A stretch of 64,000 nucleotides of DNA from Vogesella sp. LIG4 (GCF_900090205.1 NZ_LT607802.1:1-64000), one strand, 5' to 3'. Numbered from the stretch's first letter, positions 35,252 through 43,752 are shown. Program-made: numbers and translations. The notes: generated from the sequence alone by a model not told the origin.

Positions 35252-35701
35252 ATGAAGCTGTCCCGCACCTCCCTGCTTGCCATGCTGGCCGTCAGCGGCT
35301 GCCTGCTGTTCTCCCCCGCCTCCCGCGCCATCTCGCTGTACTCGCTGTCCGAAAGCGTCAGTGCCAGCGTGGGCAGCATTTCCGACAGCGTGCATGGCTC
35401 CTCCAAGGCGCTGCATGTCGCCGCCGGCGACTACAAGGTGGTTGATGTCGCCAGCGCCGACGACAAGCCGGGCCAGGCGCGCCTGACGCTGCAGGCGGCT
35501 GGCGATGCGCAGGCCGCGCCGTTCTACCTGTTCGTGCCGCAGGCCGACGCCCGCCAGGCCGCGCTGGCCCGCGGCCAGACCGTTACCGCCAGCCAGCGCG
35601 CCTACGGCCTGGACTTCGCCAAGACCGGCGACAGCGCGCCGTTCGCGCTGGTGCTGGATCAGTCCTGGCTGCAGGAGCTGCAACCCAGGGTCGTGTCCTG
35701 A
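35252..35701 (+). CDS. Exported hypothetical protein (partner of DUF2145 gene)
   Basis: 149 residues with a signal peptide (MKLSRTSLLAMLAVSGCLLFSPASRA, cleaved near residue 26). The early Ser-rich stretch (YSLSESVSASVGSISDSVHGSS) is followed by a small beta-rich domain. Family not recognised. The next gene begins eight bases after its stop, so the two exported proteins are made together. Confidence 0.72.
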   Translation: MKLSRTSLLAMLAVSGCLLFSPASRAISLYSLSESVSASVGSISDSVHGSSKALHVAAGDYKVVDVASADDKPGQARLTLQAAGDAQAAPFYLFVPQADARQAALARGQTVTASQRAYGLDFAKTGDSAPFALVLDQSWLQELQPRVVS

Positions 35702-35709
35702 GCCGCGAC

Positions 35710-36621
35710 GTGACGCCGCAACTGTTGCGCCGCCTGCTGCTGTTGGCCGCATGGCTGCTGCTGGCGGCCGGCCCGGCGCATGCCGGCTCGCTGCTGTTCT
35801 GCGACCGCCCGGCCAGCCAGAGCACGCAGGACAAGGGCCGCCTGCTGCTGTTCGGCGACGCCGTGCGCCAGCTGCTGGCGCAATCCGGCCATGAGGCCGC
35901 CATCGTGGCGCGCGCCGGGCTGGACCTGGGGCGCTTCGGCATCCGCTACAGCCATGCCGGCATCAGCCTGAAGCAGAGCCCGAACACGCCGTGGTCGGTG
36001 CGTCAGCTGTACTACGCCTGCGACGACGAACAGCCCCACCTCTACGACCAGGGACTGTCCGGCTTCCTGCTCGACAGCCATCAGCAGGCACACGCCTATG
36101 TATCGCTGCTGTTGCTGCCGCCACCGGCCGAACAGGCACTGACGGCGGCGGCGCTGGACCGGCAGCAGGCGCTGGCGGTGCTGTCGCCGGACTACAGCGC
36201 CAATGCCTATGCCTTTTCCACGCGGTACCAGAACTGCAACCAGTGGCTGGCGGAGCTGCTGGCCAGCGCCTGGGGCCGGCTGCCGGCGGACATGCCGCCG
36301 CGCGCGGCGGCGCAGCAGTGGCTGCAGGCGCAGCACTACCAGCCCAGCAATGTGGAAGTGAAATACGGCTTCATGACCTGGGCCGCCAGCCTGCTGCCGC
36401 TGCTGCACAACCGCGACCACCCTGCGGCCAACCTGGCGGCGCGCCAGTACCAGGTGAGCCTGCCCGGCGCCATCGACAACTTCGTGCGCCAGCAATGGCC
36501 GGGCAGCCAGCGGCTGGAGCTGTGCACCCGCGGCGAGCAACTGGTGATCCACCGCGGCTGGGACAATATCGCCGACGGCTGCGTGCCGGGCGCGCAGGAC
36601 GAGGTGCGCCAGCTGGGCTGA
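35710..36621 (+). CDS. DUF2145 exported protein, possible permuted papain-like fold
   Basis: 303 residues from a GTG start at 35710; the ATG near 35752 is out of frame. A signal peptide ends near residue 25 (GPAHA). DUF2145 is recognised from CDRPASQSTQDKGRLLLFGDAV and FGIRYSHAGISL. A histidine in RYSHAGIS (about 82) followed by a cysteine in YQNCNQWLAELL (about 177) matches the His-then-Cys order of permuted NlpC/P60 (YiiX-like) hydrolases. That suggests, but does not prove, a thiol hydrolase acting on the cell wall or lipids in the periplasm. Confidence 0.75.
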   Translation: MTPQLLRRLLLLAAWLLLAAGPAHAGSLLFCDRPASQSTQDKGRLLLFGDAVRQLLAQSGHEAAIVARAGLDLGRFGIRYSHAGISLKQSPNTPWSVRQLYYACDDEQPHLYDQGLSGFLLDSHQQAHAYVSLLLLPPPAEQALTAAALDRQQALAVLSPDYSANAYAFSTRYQNCNQWLAELLASAWGRLPADMPPRAAAQQWLQAQHYQPSNVEVKYGFMTWAASLLPLLHNRDHPAANLAARQYQVSLPGAIDNFVRQQWPGSQRLELCTRGEQLVIHRGWDNIADGCVPGAQDEVRQLG

Positions 36622-36644
36622 GGCCATCTCCCGGCAGCAAACAA

Positions 36645-36683
36645 AAACGGCAGCCCTCGGTTATATGGAGTCGGCTGCCGTTT
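36645..36683. terminator. Bidirectional terminator between DUF2145 gene and ilvD
   Basis: AAACGGCAGCC (36645-36655) pairs with GGCTGCCGTTT (36673-36683), an 11-base stem. There are A residues before it and T residues after it. Confidence 0.78.
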
Positions 36684-36688
36684 GTCTG

Positions 36689-36712
36689 CTTGCGGCCAAC
36701 GTTGGCCGCAAG
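36689..36712. repeat. Head-to-head pair of GTTGGCCGCA words (24-base palindrome)
   Basis: Identical to 7474-7497: TGCGGCCAAC (36691-36700) directly abuts GTTGGCCGCA (36701-36710), extended by CT/AG. It sits between the terminator and the ilvD stop codon. Confidence 0.9.
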
Positions 36713-36714
36713 GC

Positions 36715-38571
36715 TTACTTGCGCTCTACCTGCGACACATCGCGCACCGCGCCGGTGTCGGCACTGGTGGTCATGGCGGCGTAGGCGCGCAGCGCCGGGC
36801 TTACCACGCGCTCGCGGCCCAGCGGCTTCCACGCGTCGCGGCCACGCGCTTCCATGGCGGCGCGGCGGGCAGCAAGGGTGTCGTCGCTCACCGCCAGATG
36901 GATGCGACGGTTGGGGATGTCGATCTCCACGGTGTCGCCCTCTTCCGCCAGGCCGATGGTGCCACCCTCGGCGGCTTCCGGCGAAACGTGGCCGATGGAC
37001 AGGCCGGAGGTGCCGCCGGAGAAACGGCCGTCGGTGAGCAGCGCGCAAGCCTTGCCCAGGCCCTTGGACTTCAGGTAGCTGGTCGGGTACAGCATTTCCT
37101 GCATGCCCGGGCCGCCTTTCGGGCCTTCGTAGCGGATGATCACGATGTCGCCGGCCACTACCTGGTCGGCCAGGATGCTGGCTACCGCGTCGTCCTGGCT
37201 TTCGAAGATGCGCGCACGCCCGGTGAACTTGAGGATGGAATCATCCACGCCGGCGGTCTTCACGATACAGCCGCGCTCGGCGATGTTGCCGTACAGCACC
37301 GCCAGGCCGCCATCCTGCGAGTAGGCATTGGCCTTGTCGCGGATGCAGCCGTCGGCACGGTCGTTATCCACCGTCGGGTAGCGCATGCTCTGGCTGAAGG
37401 CGATGGTGGTAGGCACGCCACCCGGCGCAGCGCGGTAGAAGCGCTGTGCCTCGCTGTCCTCACCGTGGCGCATCACGTCCCAGGCTTCCAGGCCGGCGCC
37501 CAGCGTCGGGCTGTGCACGGTGGTCACGTTGCGGTGAATCAGGCCGGCACGGTCCAGCTCGGCCAGGATGGCCACCACGCCGCCGGCGCGGTGCACGTCT
37601 TCCATGTGGTACTTCTGCGTGGCCGGCGCCACCTTGGACAGGCAGGGCACGCTGCGCGAGATGCGGTCGATGTCGGTCATCTTGAAATCGACGCCGGCTT
37701 CGTTGGCCGCAGCCAGCAGGTGCAGCACTGTGTTGGTGGAGCCGCCCATGGCCACGTCCAGGCTCATGGCGTTCTCGAACGCCTGCTTGGTGGCGATGCT
37801 GCGCGGCAGGATGGAGTAGTCCTCCTGCTCGTAGTGGCGCTTGGCCAGCTCCACGATCAGGCGGCCGGCGCGCAGGAACAGCTCCTTGCGGTCGGCGTGG
37901 GTGGCCACCAGGCTGCCGTTGCCCGGCAGGCTCAGGCCCAGTGCCTCGGTGAGGCAGTTCATGGAGTTGGCGGTGAACATGCCGGAGCAGGAGCCGCAGG
38001 TCGGGCAGGCGGAACGCTCGACGCGGTCCACGTCGGCATCGGACACCGCGCTGTTGGCCGCTTCCACCATGGCATCCACCAGGTCGAGCTTGCGGATGTC
38101 GTTGCCCCACTGCACCTTGCCGGCCTCCATCGGGCCGCCGGAAACGAACACCACCGGGATGTTCAGGCGCATGGCAGCCATCAGCATGCCGGGGGTGATC
38201 TTGTCGCAGTTGGAGATGCACACCAGCGCGTCGGCACAGTGGGCGTTGACCATGTATTCCACGCTGTCGGCAATCAGGTCGCGGCTGGGCAGGCTGTACA
38301 GCATGCCGCCGTGGCCCATGGCGATGCCGTCGTCCACGGCGATGGTGTTGAATTCCTTGGCCACGCCGCCGGCTTTTTCGATCTCGCGCGCCACCAGCTG
38401 GCCCATATTGTGCAGATGCACGTGGCCGGGCACGAACTGGGTGAAGCTGTTGGCAATGGCGATGATGGGCTTCTGGAAGTCCTCGTCCTTCATGCCGGTG
38501 GCGCGCCACAGCGCGCGGGCGCCCGCCATGTTGCGGCCGGCGGTAGAGGTCTTGGAACGGTACTGGGGCAT
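36715..38571 (-). CDS. ilvD: Dihydroxy-acid dehydratase
   Basis: 618 residues, the long IlvD form. Iron-sulfur ligands are visible in [11 protein letters not shown] and [18 protein letters not shown], and the N terminus reads [25 protein letters not shown]. It dehydrates dihydroxy acids to the 2-keto acids of valine, isoleucine and leucine synthesis. The gene stands alone. The 380 bases upstream hold a family B repeat and an AACTTCC/GGAAGTT hairpin (38681-38701), and no leader peptide rich in branched-chain codons was seen. Confidence 0.96.
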   Translation of the reverse strand: MPQYRSKTSTAGRNMAGARALWRATGMKDEDFQKPIIAIANSFTQFVPGHVHLHNMGQLVAREIEKAGGVAKEFNTIAVDDGIAMGHGGMLYSLPSRDLIADSVEYMVNAHCADALVCISNCDKITPGMLMAAMRLNIPVVFVSGGPMEAGKVQWGNDIRKLDLVDAMVEAANSAVSDADVDRVERSACPTCGSCSGMFTANSMNCLTEALGLSLPGNGSLVATHADRKELFLRAGRLIVELAKRHYEQEDYSILPRSIATKQAFENAMSLDVAMGGSTNTVLHLLAAANEAGVDFKMTDIDRISRSVPCLSKVAPATQKYHMEDVHRAGGVVAILAELDRAGLIHRNVTTVHSPTLGAGLEAWDVMRHGEDSEAQRFYRAAPGGVPTTIAFSQSMRYPTVDNDRADGCIRDKANAYSQDGGLAVLYGNIAERGCIVKTAGVDDSILKFTGRARIFESQDDAVASILADQVVAGDIVIIRYEGPKGGPGMQEMLYPTSYLKSKGLGKACALLTDGRFSGGTSGLSIGHVSPEAAEGGTIGLAEEGDTVEIDIPNRRIHLAVSDDTLAARRAAMEARGRDAWKPLGRERVVSPALRAYAAMTTSADTGAVRDVSQVERK

Positions 38572-38764
38572 GGTGAATCCTTAATGTCTCTGAATCTTTG
38601 TCCCGCGGCCAATCCGGGCCGCAGCTTGCCTAAACTGTTTGATGCATCCGTGTGCCGGCTTCTGTCGAGCCGCTGGCAGGAACTTCCGGGTGGTGGAAGT
38701 TTCTGTACTGCAACAGGCTGTCGGGGTAGCGACGCCATGCTGCCGGACGCTTTACGGGCTCCCC

Positions 38765-38895
38765 GATAAACACCCGCCTTCCTTGCGATACTGCCTTGCT
38801 CGCGAAAACGCTTCCTTGCATATCAAGCATATGCGTCGGCGGCATGTTTCGTTCGCGCCTTGTCTCGCTTAGAAATCGGGGTTTTCGAGGCACCC
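38765..38895. repeat. Intergenic repeat family B, copy 2
   Basis: It aligns with copy 1 in the same orientation: CTTGCGATACTGCCTTGCTC, GCATATCAAGCATATGC, TTCGTTCGCGCCTTGTCTCG and the right end TTTTCGAGGCACCC (38882-38895). The left terminal repeat is degraded. It lies in the gap between ilvD and lgt and ends six bases before the lgt -10 element. The remainder of the gap (38572-38764) has only the small hairpin noted under ilvD. Confidence 0.78.
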
Positions 38896-38900
38896 TTACG

Positions 38901-38906
38901 TATAAT
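38901..38906 (+). promoter_or_regulatory. lgt -10 element
   Basis: TATAAT, 45 bases before the lgt start. The -35 position falls inside the end of the family B repeat, so the repeat may contribute to this promoter. Confidence 0.6.
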
Positions 38907-38951
38907 CCGCGTGTATCGTTCCCTTTTACCGCAAACGCACATAACTGACAA

Positions 38952-39749
38952 ATGCTGATCCATCCTCAGTTCGACCCCGTTGCCATCCACTTGGGCCCGC
39001 TGGCCGTGCACTGGTACGGCCTGATGTACCTTCTCGGCTTCGTGCTGTTCCTCACCCTGGGCAATTACCGCATCCGCACCCAGCCTGGCGGGGTGTTCAG
39101 CCGCAAGGCGCTGGACGATTTCCTGACCTGGGCGGTCATCGGCGTGGTGGTCGGCGGCCGCCTCGGCGAGGTGCTGTTCTACCAGCCCGGCTACTACCTG
39201 TCGCACCCGGCCGAGATCCTGATGGTGTGGAAAGGCGGCATGAGTTTTCACGGCGGCTTCATCGGCGTGCTGGTGGCCATGGCACTGTTCGCCCGCAAGC
39301 AGGGTGTGAGCTTCTGGCAGATCAGCGATTTCGTCGCGCCGCTGGTGCCCACAGGGTTGGCCGCAGGCCGGCTGGGCAACTTCATCAACGGCGAGTTGTG
39401 GGGCCGCCCGGCGCCGGCCGACCTGCCGTGGGCGATGGTGTTCCCGCAGGTGGACCTGCTGCCTCGTCACCCGTCGCAGCTGTACGAGGCACTGCTGGAA
39501 GGGCTGACGCTGTTCATCATCCTGTGGCTGTTCTCGGCCAGACGCCGGCCGGTGGGCCAGGTGTCGGCGCTGTTCCTGATCGGTTACGGCAGCTTCCGCT
39601 TCATCTCGGAATACTTCCGTACCCCGGATGCCGGCATCTTCGGCCAGTCGGACGTGATCAGCATGGGCCAGTGGCTGAGCCTGCCGATGATCGTCACCGG
39701 CGTGGCGCTGTTCGTGTGGTTTGGCAAGCGCGACACCCGCGCCGCCTGA
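38952..39749 (+). CDS. lgt: Prolipoprotein diacylglyceryl transferase
   Basis: 265 residues with seven membrane helices. The conserved HGG motif is in [13 protein letters not shown], and the Lgt signature reads [19 protein letters not shown]. The enzyme attaches diacylglycerol from phosphatidylglycerol to the lipobox cysteine of prolipoproteins in the inner membrane. Likely clients include the lipoproteins at 39935 and 60392. The dispersed word at 39356 encodes part of GLAAGR within the signature. Confidence 0.96.
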   Translation: MLIHPQFDPVAIHLGPLAVHWYGLMYLLGFVLFLTLGNYRIRTQPGGVFSRKALDDFLTWAVIGVVVGGRLGEVLFYQPGYYLSHPAEILMVWKGGMSFHGGFIGVLVAMALFARKQGVSFWQISDFVAPLVPTGLAAGRLGNFINGELWGRPAPADLPWAMVFPQVDLLPRHPSQLYEALLEGLTLFIILWLFSARRRPVGQVSALFLIGYGSFRFISEYFRTPDAGIFGQSDVISMGQWLSLPMIVTGVALFVWFGKRDTRAA

Positions 39750-39758
39750 CGCACCCTG

Positions 39759-39898
39759 GTTTACGATCTCGCGGGTCCAGGCCAGGCAAGGCAAAACAAG
39801 ACGAGACAAGGCGAAAGCGGCGGAGAAAGCAGCGTTTACAAACCGTAAATGCGCGTTTCGACGCCGGTTTCAACGCAGTATCGCCGACGCGCGGCAGG
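39759..39898. repeat. Intergenic repeat family A, copy 4
   Basis: It starts GGTTTACGATCTCGCG, then GACGAGACAAGGCGAAAGC, the inner hairpin GTTTAC/GTAAAT, and GGTTTCAACGCAGTATCGCC. The spacer before GACGAGACAAGG carries a short duplication (GGCCAGGCAAGGCAAAAC). The right terminal repeat is lost. It lies directly after lgt. Confidence 0.78.
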
Positions 39899-39934
39899 TG
39901 CCACCGCTGCGGCCGGCGCACTGGAGGCAACATC

Positions 39935-40291
39935 ATGACTACCCGTCTCTTCCCCCTGCTCGCCGCCCTCCTGCTGGCCGGCTGCGCCCACTACCAGTGG
40001 CGCCACCCGGACGGTGCAGAGAACTTCGACACCGACAGCTACCAGTGCAAGCAGGAAGCGGCCAAGGCGTTTCCGCCCGAAGTGCGCAACGTCACCGTCT
40101 ACCCCGGCCACTTTATCGGCCCCTACTGGCACTGCCCGCCCGGCGCCTTCAATCGCGGCGCCTGCTGGTACAGCCCCGGCTTCTGGGACTGGCCGGAGGT
40201 GCAAGCCTACGACATCAACGAAAAGAGCCGCGTCGATCTGTACAACAGCTGCCTGAAGGCGCGCGGCTGGGCCTATATCCGCGTGGATTGA
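39935..40291 (+). CDS. Small lipoprotein
   Basis: 118 residues from the ATG at 39935, with GGAGG upstream. The signal peptide ends in the lipobox LLAGC (cysteine at about residue 17). The mature part is rich in Cys, Trp and Tyr (DTDSYQCKQEA, YWHCPPGAFNRGACWYSPGFWDW, YNSCLKARGW), with four further cysteines that may form disulfides. The closing SCLKARGW is common in small proteobacterial lipoproteins. The family is not named with confidence. No Asp at +2, so outer-membrane sorting is likely. Confidence 0.78.
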   Translation: MTTRLFPLLAALLLAGCAHYQWRHPDGAENFDTDSYQCKQEAAKAFPPEVRNVTVYPGHFIGPYWHCPPGAFNRGACWYSPGFWDWPEVQAYDINEKSRVDLYNSCLKARGWAYIRVD

Positions 40292-40302
40292 TGCCCAGGC
40301 AG

Positions 40303-40331
40303 CTGAAAACACAGCATATTTAGGCTAGAAT
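40303..40331 (+). promoter_or_regulatory. Promoter ahead of the PhnD-like operon
   Basis: A -10 element TAGAAT (40326-40331) with a -35 element CTGAAA (40303-40308) at 17 bases. The first feature downstream is the terminator-like hairpin at 40358-40399. Confidence 0.6.
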
Positions 40332-40357
40332 GCGCGCCGGCGGCTTATCGTCCGCCA

Positions 40358-40399
40358 CCAAACCCACAAATGCAGTCGCAAGGCTGCATTTTTGTTTGG
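40358..40399 (+). promoter_or_regulatory. Terminator-like hairpin, possible attenuator
   Basis: CCAAAC (40358-40363) pairs with GTTTGG (40394-40399). Inside, ATGCAG (40370-40375) pairs with CTGCAT (40384-40389) followed by TTTTTG. It lies about 20 bases after the likely transcription start and 125 bases before the first gene of the PhnD-like operon, so it may stop or gate transcription. No known riboswitch core was recognised. Confidence 0.5.
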
Positions 40400-40450
40400 G
40401 CGCCGCGCCAGGGTTGGCCGCAAGCGCCCATTGACCGCATGCGGCCTTTT

Positions 40451-40499
40451 AGAGCCTGTTCATGATCTTTTTGCAGCAAAAAGATCATGAACAGGCTCT
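40451..40499. repeat. 49-base perfect palindrome related to family A ends
   Basis: Two 24-base arms (40451-40474 and 40476-40499) pair perfectly around a single A. The arm starts AGAGCCTGTTCATGATCT, close to the family A terminal repeat AGAGCTTGTTTACGATCT. It looks like two element ends joined after loss of the interior. It lies 24 bases before the PhnD-like start codon and could also act as a hairpin in the leader. Confidence 0.85.
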
Positions 40500-40523
40500 T
40501 ACCGCCTAGCCGAAAGCCTGAAC

Positions 40524-41369
40524 ATGAAAGCCAAGATCGCCCTGGCCAGCCTGCTGCTGGCCGTCTCCGCCCTTGCCGGCGCCGCCGAAGCCGTACTGAA
40601 GGTTTCCGCCATTCCCGACGAAGCCCCCACCGAACTGCAGCGCAAGTTCGCCCCGCTGGGCAGCTACCTGGAAAAAGAACTGGGCATGAAAGTGCAGTTC
40701 GTGCCGGTTACCGACTACGCCGGCGTGGTCACCGCGCTGACTTCCGACCAGATCGACATGGCCTGGCTCGGCGGTTTCACCTTCGTGCAGGCCAGCCAGC
40801 GCGGCAAGGTAGTGCCGCTGGTGCAGCGTGCCGAGGACGCCCGCTTCACCGCCAAGTACATCGGCAGCGTGGACGCCGGCATCAAGACCCTGCAGGACCT
40901 CAAGGGCAAGCGTTTCGCCTTCGGCGCCGCCTCCTCCACCTCCGGCCACCTGATGCCGCGCTACTTCCTGGAAAAACAGGGCATCCAGCCGGAAAACTTC
41001 TTCAAGACCGTGGGCTACTCCGGCGCGCATGACGCCACCGTGGCCTGGGTTGCCTCCGGCAAGGTGGAAGGCGGCGTGCTGAACGCCTCGGTGTGGGACA
41101 AGCTGGTGGAAGCCGGCAAGATCGACCAGAGCAAAGTGCGCCTCTTGGGCACCACCCCCACCTTCTACGACTACAACTGGACCGTGCGCGGCAGCATGGA
41201 CAAGAAGCTGCAGCAGAAAATCCAGGCTGCCTTCCTGAAGCTGGACGCCACCAAGCCTGAGTACAAGGCCATCATGGAGCTGCAACGCGCCAGCAAGTTC
41301 ATCCCCACCAAGGCCGAGAACTACGAAGGCATCGAAGCCGCCGCCAAGGCTGCCGGCCTGCTGCAATGA
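40524..41369 (+). CDS. PhnD-like ABC substrate-binding protein
   Basis: 281 residues with a signal peptide (cleaved near residue 20, LAGAAEA). Text such as GSYLEKELGMKVQFVPVTDYAGVVTAL, DMAWLGGFTFVQA and KRFAFGAASSTSGHLMPRYFL is typical of phosphate/phosphite/phosphonate-type binding proteins. A subgroup with this gene order has been called putative selenate transporters. The ligand is therefore an oxyanion or phosphonate, not settled. It is the first gene of a three-gene uptake operon; its stop overlaps the ATPase gene. Confidence 0.85.
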   Translation: MKAKIALASLLLAVSALAGAAEAVLKVSAIPDEAPTELQRKFAPLGSYLEKELGMKVQFVPVTDYAGVVTALTSDQIDMAWLGGFTFVQASQRGKVVPLVQRAEDARFTAKYIGSVDAGIKTLQDLKGKRFAFGAASSTSGHLMPRYFLEKQGIQPENFFKTVGYSGAHDATVAWVASGKVEGGVLNASVWDKLVEAGKIDQSKVRLLGTTPTFYDYNWTVRGSMDKKLQQKIQAAFLKLDATKPEYKAIMELQRASKFIPTKAENYEGIEAAAKAAGLLQ

Positions 41370-42160
41370 GCCTGGCGCTGAGCGAAGCGACCCTGTCGCT
41401 GCGCGGCCAGCGCATTCTCGACGGCATCACCCTGCGCCTGGCGCAGGGTGAGCAGGCCGCGCTGATCGGCCCGTCCGGCGCCGGCAAATCCAGCCTGCTG
41501 CTGCTGGCCGCCACCCGCTACCGCGCCGACAGCGGCAGCCTGCGGCTGCTGGATGCCGAACCGTGGCAGCTGGACGCCGCCGCGCTGCGCCGCCTGCGCA
41601 GCCGCATCGGCAGCGTGTACCAGCACGCGCCGCTGCCGGCGCTGCAACGCGTGGTAACCGCCGTGGGTGCCGGCCGCCTGGGCCGGATCTCGACCTTGGC
41701 CGCATTGCGCCGCCTGCTGTGGCCGCAGGACGTGGCCGCCATCCAGGCCGCGCTGGCGCAGGTGCAGCTGGCCGACAAACTGTGGCAGCGCTGCGACCGC
41801 CTCTCCGGCGGCCAGCGCCAGCGCGTGGGCATCGCCCGCGCACTGTACCAGGCACCGGAGCTGCTGCTGGCCGACGAGCCGGTATCGGCGCTGGACCCGC
41901 GCCTGGCCGACGACACCGTGGCACTGCTGTGCCGCGATGCCGCCGCGCGCAACAGCACCCTGCTGGTGAGCCTGCATTCGGTGGAACTGGCCCTGGCGCA
42001 CTTCCCGCGCCTGATCGGCCTGCGCGAAGGCAAGGTGATGTTCGACCTGCCGCGCGGCGAAGTCAGCCCGGCGCTACTGGATGCGCTGTACGCCGGCGAT
42101 ACCCCGCCGATTCCGGACGACAGCCCTGCGGCCAACCTTCCGCGGGTAGCGCCATGCTGA
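41366..42160 (+). CDS. PhnC-like ABC ATP-binding protein
   Basis: 264 residues. Walker A GPSGAGKSS, signature LSGGQRQRVGIARAL, Walker B LLLADEPVSALDP and a switch His in LVSLHSV. The region IGSVYQHAPLPALQRVVTAVGAGRLGR is PhnC-like. It starts within the stop of the binding-protein gene (ATGA) and overlaps the permease gene by seven bases, so all three are translationally coupled. The dispersed word at 42127 encodes AAN in a tail beyond the ATPase fold. Confidence 0.88.
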   Translation: MSLALSEATLSLRGQRILDGITLRLAQGEQAALIGPSGAGKSSLLLLAATRYRADSGSLRLLDAEPWQLDAAALRRLRSRIGSVYQHAPLPALQRVVTAVGAGRLGRISTLAALRRLLWPQDVAAIQAALAQVQLADKLWQRCDRLSGGQRQRVGIARALYQAPELLLADEPVSALDPRLADDTVALLCRDAAARNSTLLVSLHSVELALAHFPRLIGLREGKVMFDLPRGEVSPALLDALYAGDTPPIPDDSPAANLPRVAPC

Positions 42161-43752
42161 ACGAGCGAGCCATGCCGGACAGGCCCGGCCACGCGCGCGA
42201 CCCGGCGCTGGCCGCCCGCCTGGGCTGGCTCATCGCCACCCCGCTGCTGCTGCTGGCCGCCATGGCCTACACCGGCTTCGACCCGCGCCTGCTGCTGGAC
42301 GCCAACACCCTGGCCACCCTCGGCGGTTTCCTGCGCCAGTTCTTTCCCCCCAGCCACCAGCCGGATTTCCTCGCCAGCCTGCTGCAGCAGACCGTCACCA
42401 CGCTGGCAGTCGCCAGCCTGGGCACGCTGCTGGCAATGCTGATCGGCCTGCCGGCCGCGCTGCTCACCAGCCGCGCGCTGGACCGCGACGCACTGTGCGG
42501 CGATGTGCCATCGCGCCCCTGGCGCCTGCTGCAGGGCAGCCTGCGCGCGCTGATGGTGATACTGCGCGGCGTGCCGGACCTGGTGTGGGCGCTGCTGCTG
42601 GTGCGCGCTGCGGGCCTGGGCAGCCTGCCCGGCGTGCTGGCGCTGGGCCTGGCCTACGGCGGCATGCTGGGCAAGGTGTACGCCGAGATTCTGGAAGCGC
42701 AGCCGCGCGAGCCGGCCGCCGCGCTGGCCGCCAGCGGCGCCGGTCGGCTGAGCATCTTCACCTGGGCGCTGCTGCCGCAGGCCATGCACGAGCTGATCAG
42801 CTACAGCGTGTACCGCTGGGAATGCGCCATCCGCGCTTCGGCAGTGATGGGCTTCGTCGGCGCCGGCGGCCTCGGTCTGCTGCTGGACACCGCCATCCGC
42901 ATGCTCGATGGCGGCGAAGTGGGTGCGCTGCTGCTGGTATTCGTGCTGCTGGTGGCGCTGACCGAGCTGGTAAGCCGGCTGGCACGCCTGGCGGTGGAAA
43001 GCCGCCGTGGCGGCCTGCTGCTGGCTGGCGGCTTTCTGGCGCTGCAGGGAGCCGCGTTGTACTGGCTGTGGCCGCAATGGCAGGGCAGCCCGTTCAATGT
43101 CGGCGGCCTGCTGCACTTTGCCGGCGAGCTGCTGCACCTCAACCTGGCGCCGGCCTTCCTGCTGAAAGTGGCCGGCGGCATGCTGGAAACCCTGGCGCAA
43201 TCGGCACTGGGCACCGCGCTGGCCTTCATCGGCGGCGCGCTGCTGGCGCTGCCGGCCAGCAACCGCGGCCCGCGCTGGCTACGCCTGCCGGTGCGGCTGC
43301 TGCTGAACTTCCTGCGCGGCACGCCGGACCTGCTGTGGGGCGCCATCGCCGTGCTGGCGCTGAGCCTGGGCCCGGCCGCCGGCGTGCTGGCGCTGGCGAT
43401 GCACACCAGCGGCGTGCTGGGCCGGCTGTTCGCCCAGACGCTGGAAAACCTGCCGCCGGAGCCGGAGGCCGCGCTGCTGCTCAGCGGCGCCCCCGCCCCC
43501 GCCCGCCTCGCCTACGGCCTGCTGCCGCAGGCGCTGCCGCAGTGGATCGCCTACACGCTGTACCGCTGGGAAAACAATATCCGTATCGCCGCCATCCTCG
43601 GCCTGGTAGGCGCCGGCGGCCTGGGCCAGCAGCTGTACCTGGCGATGTCGCTGTTCCAGCTGCGCAACGCCGCCACGCTGATCCTGGCCATGCTGCTGCT
43701 GTCCTGGGGCGTGGAATGCCTCAGCCGCTGGCTGCGGCGCGGCCTGGAGTAA
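42154..43752 (+). CDS. Fused double PhnE-like ABC permease
   Basis: 532 residues from the ATG at 42154. The protein consists of two homologous halves (about 1-270 and 290-532), each a complete permease domain with the EAA-type loop. The first ends SVYRWECAIRASAVMGFVGAGGLG and the second TLYRWENNIRIAAILGLVGAGGLG. In most PhnCDE systems this subunit is a separate homodimer; here both copies are in one chain, allowing the halves to diverge. It completes an importer for the ligand of the binding protein at 40524. Confidence 0.85.
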   Translation: MLNERAMPDRPGHARDPALAARLGWLIATPLLLLAAMAYTGFDPRLLLDANTLATLGGFLRQFFPPSHQPDFLASLLQQTVTTLAVASLGTLLAMLIGLPAALLTSRALDRDALCGDVPSRPWRLLQGSLRALMVILRGVPDLVWALLLVRAAGLGSLPGVLALGLAYGGMLGKVYAEILEAQPREPAAALAASGAGRLSIFTWALLPQAMHELISYSVYRWECAIRASAVMGFVGAGGLGLLLDTAIRMLDGGEVGALLLVFVLLVALTELVSRLARLAVESRRGGLLLAGGFLALQGAALYWLWPQWQGSPFNVGGLLHFAGELLHLNLAPAFLLKVAGGMLETLAQSALGTALAFIGGALLALPASNRGPRWLRLPVRLLLNFLRGTPDLLWGAIAVLALSLGPAAGVLALAMHTSGVLGRLFAQTLENLPPEPEAALLLSGAPAPARLAYGLLPQALPQWIAYTLYRWENNIRIAAILGLVGAGGLGQQLYLAMSLFQLRNAATLILAMLLLSWGVECLSRWLRRGLE

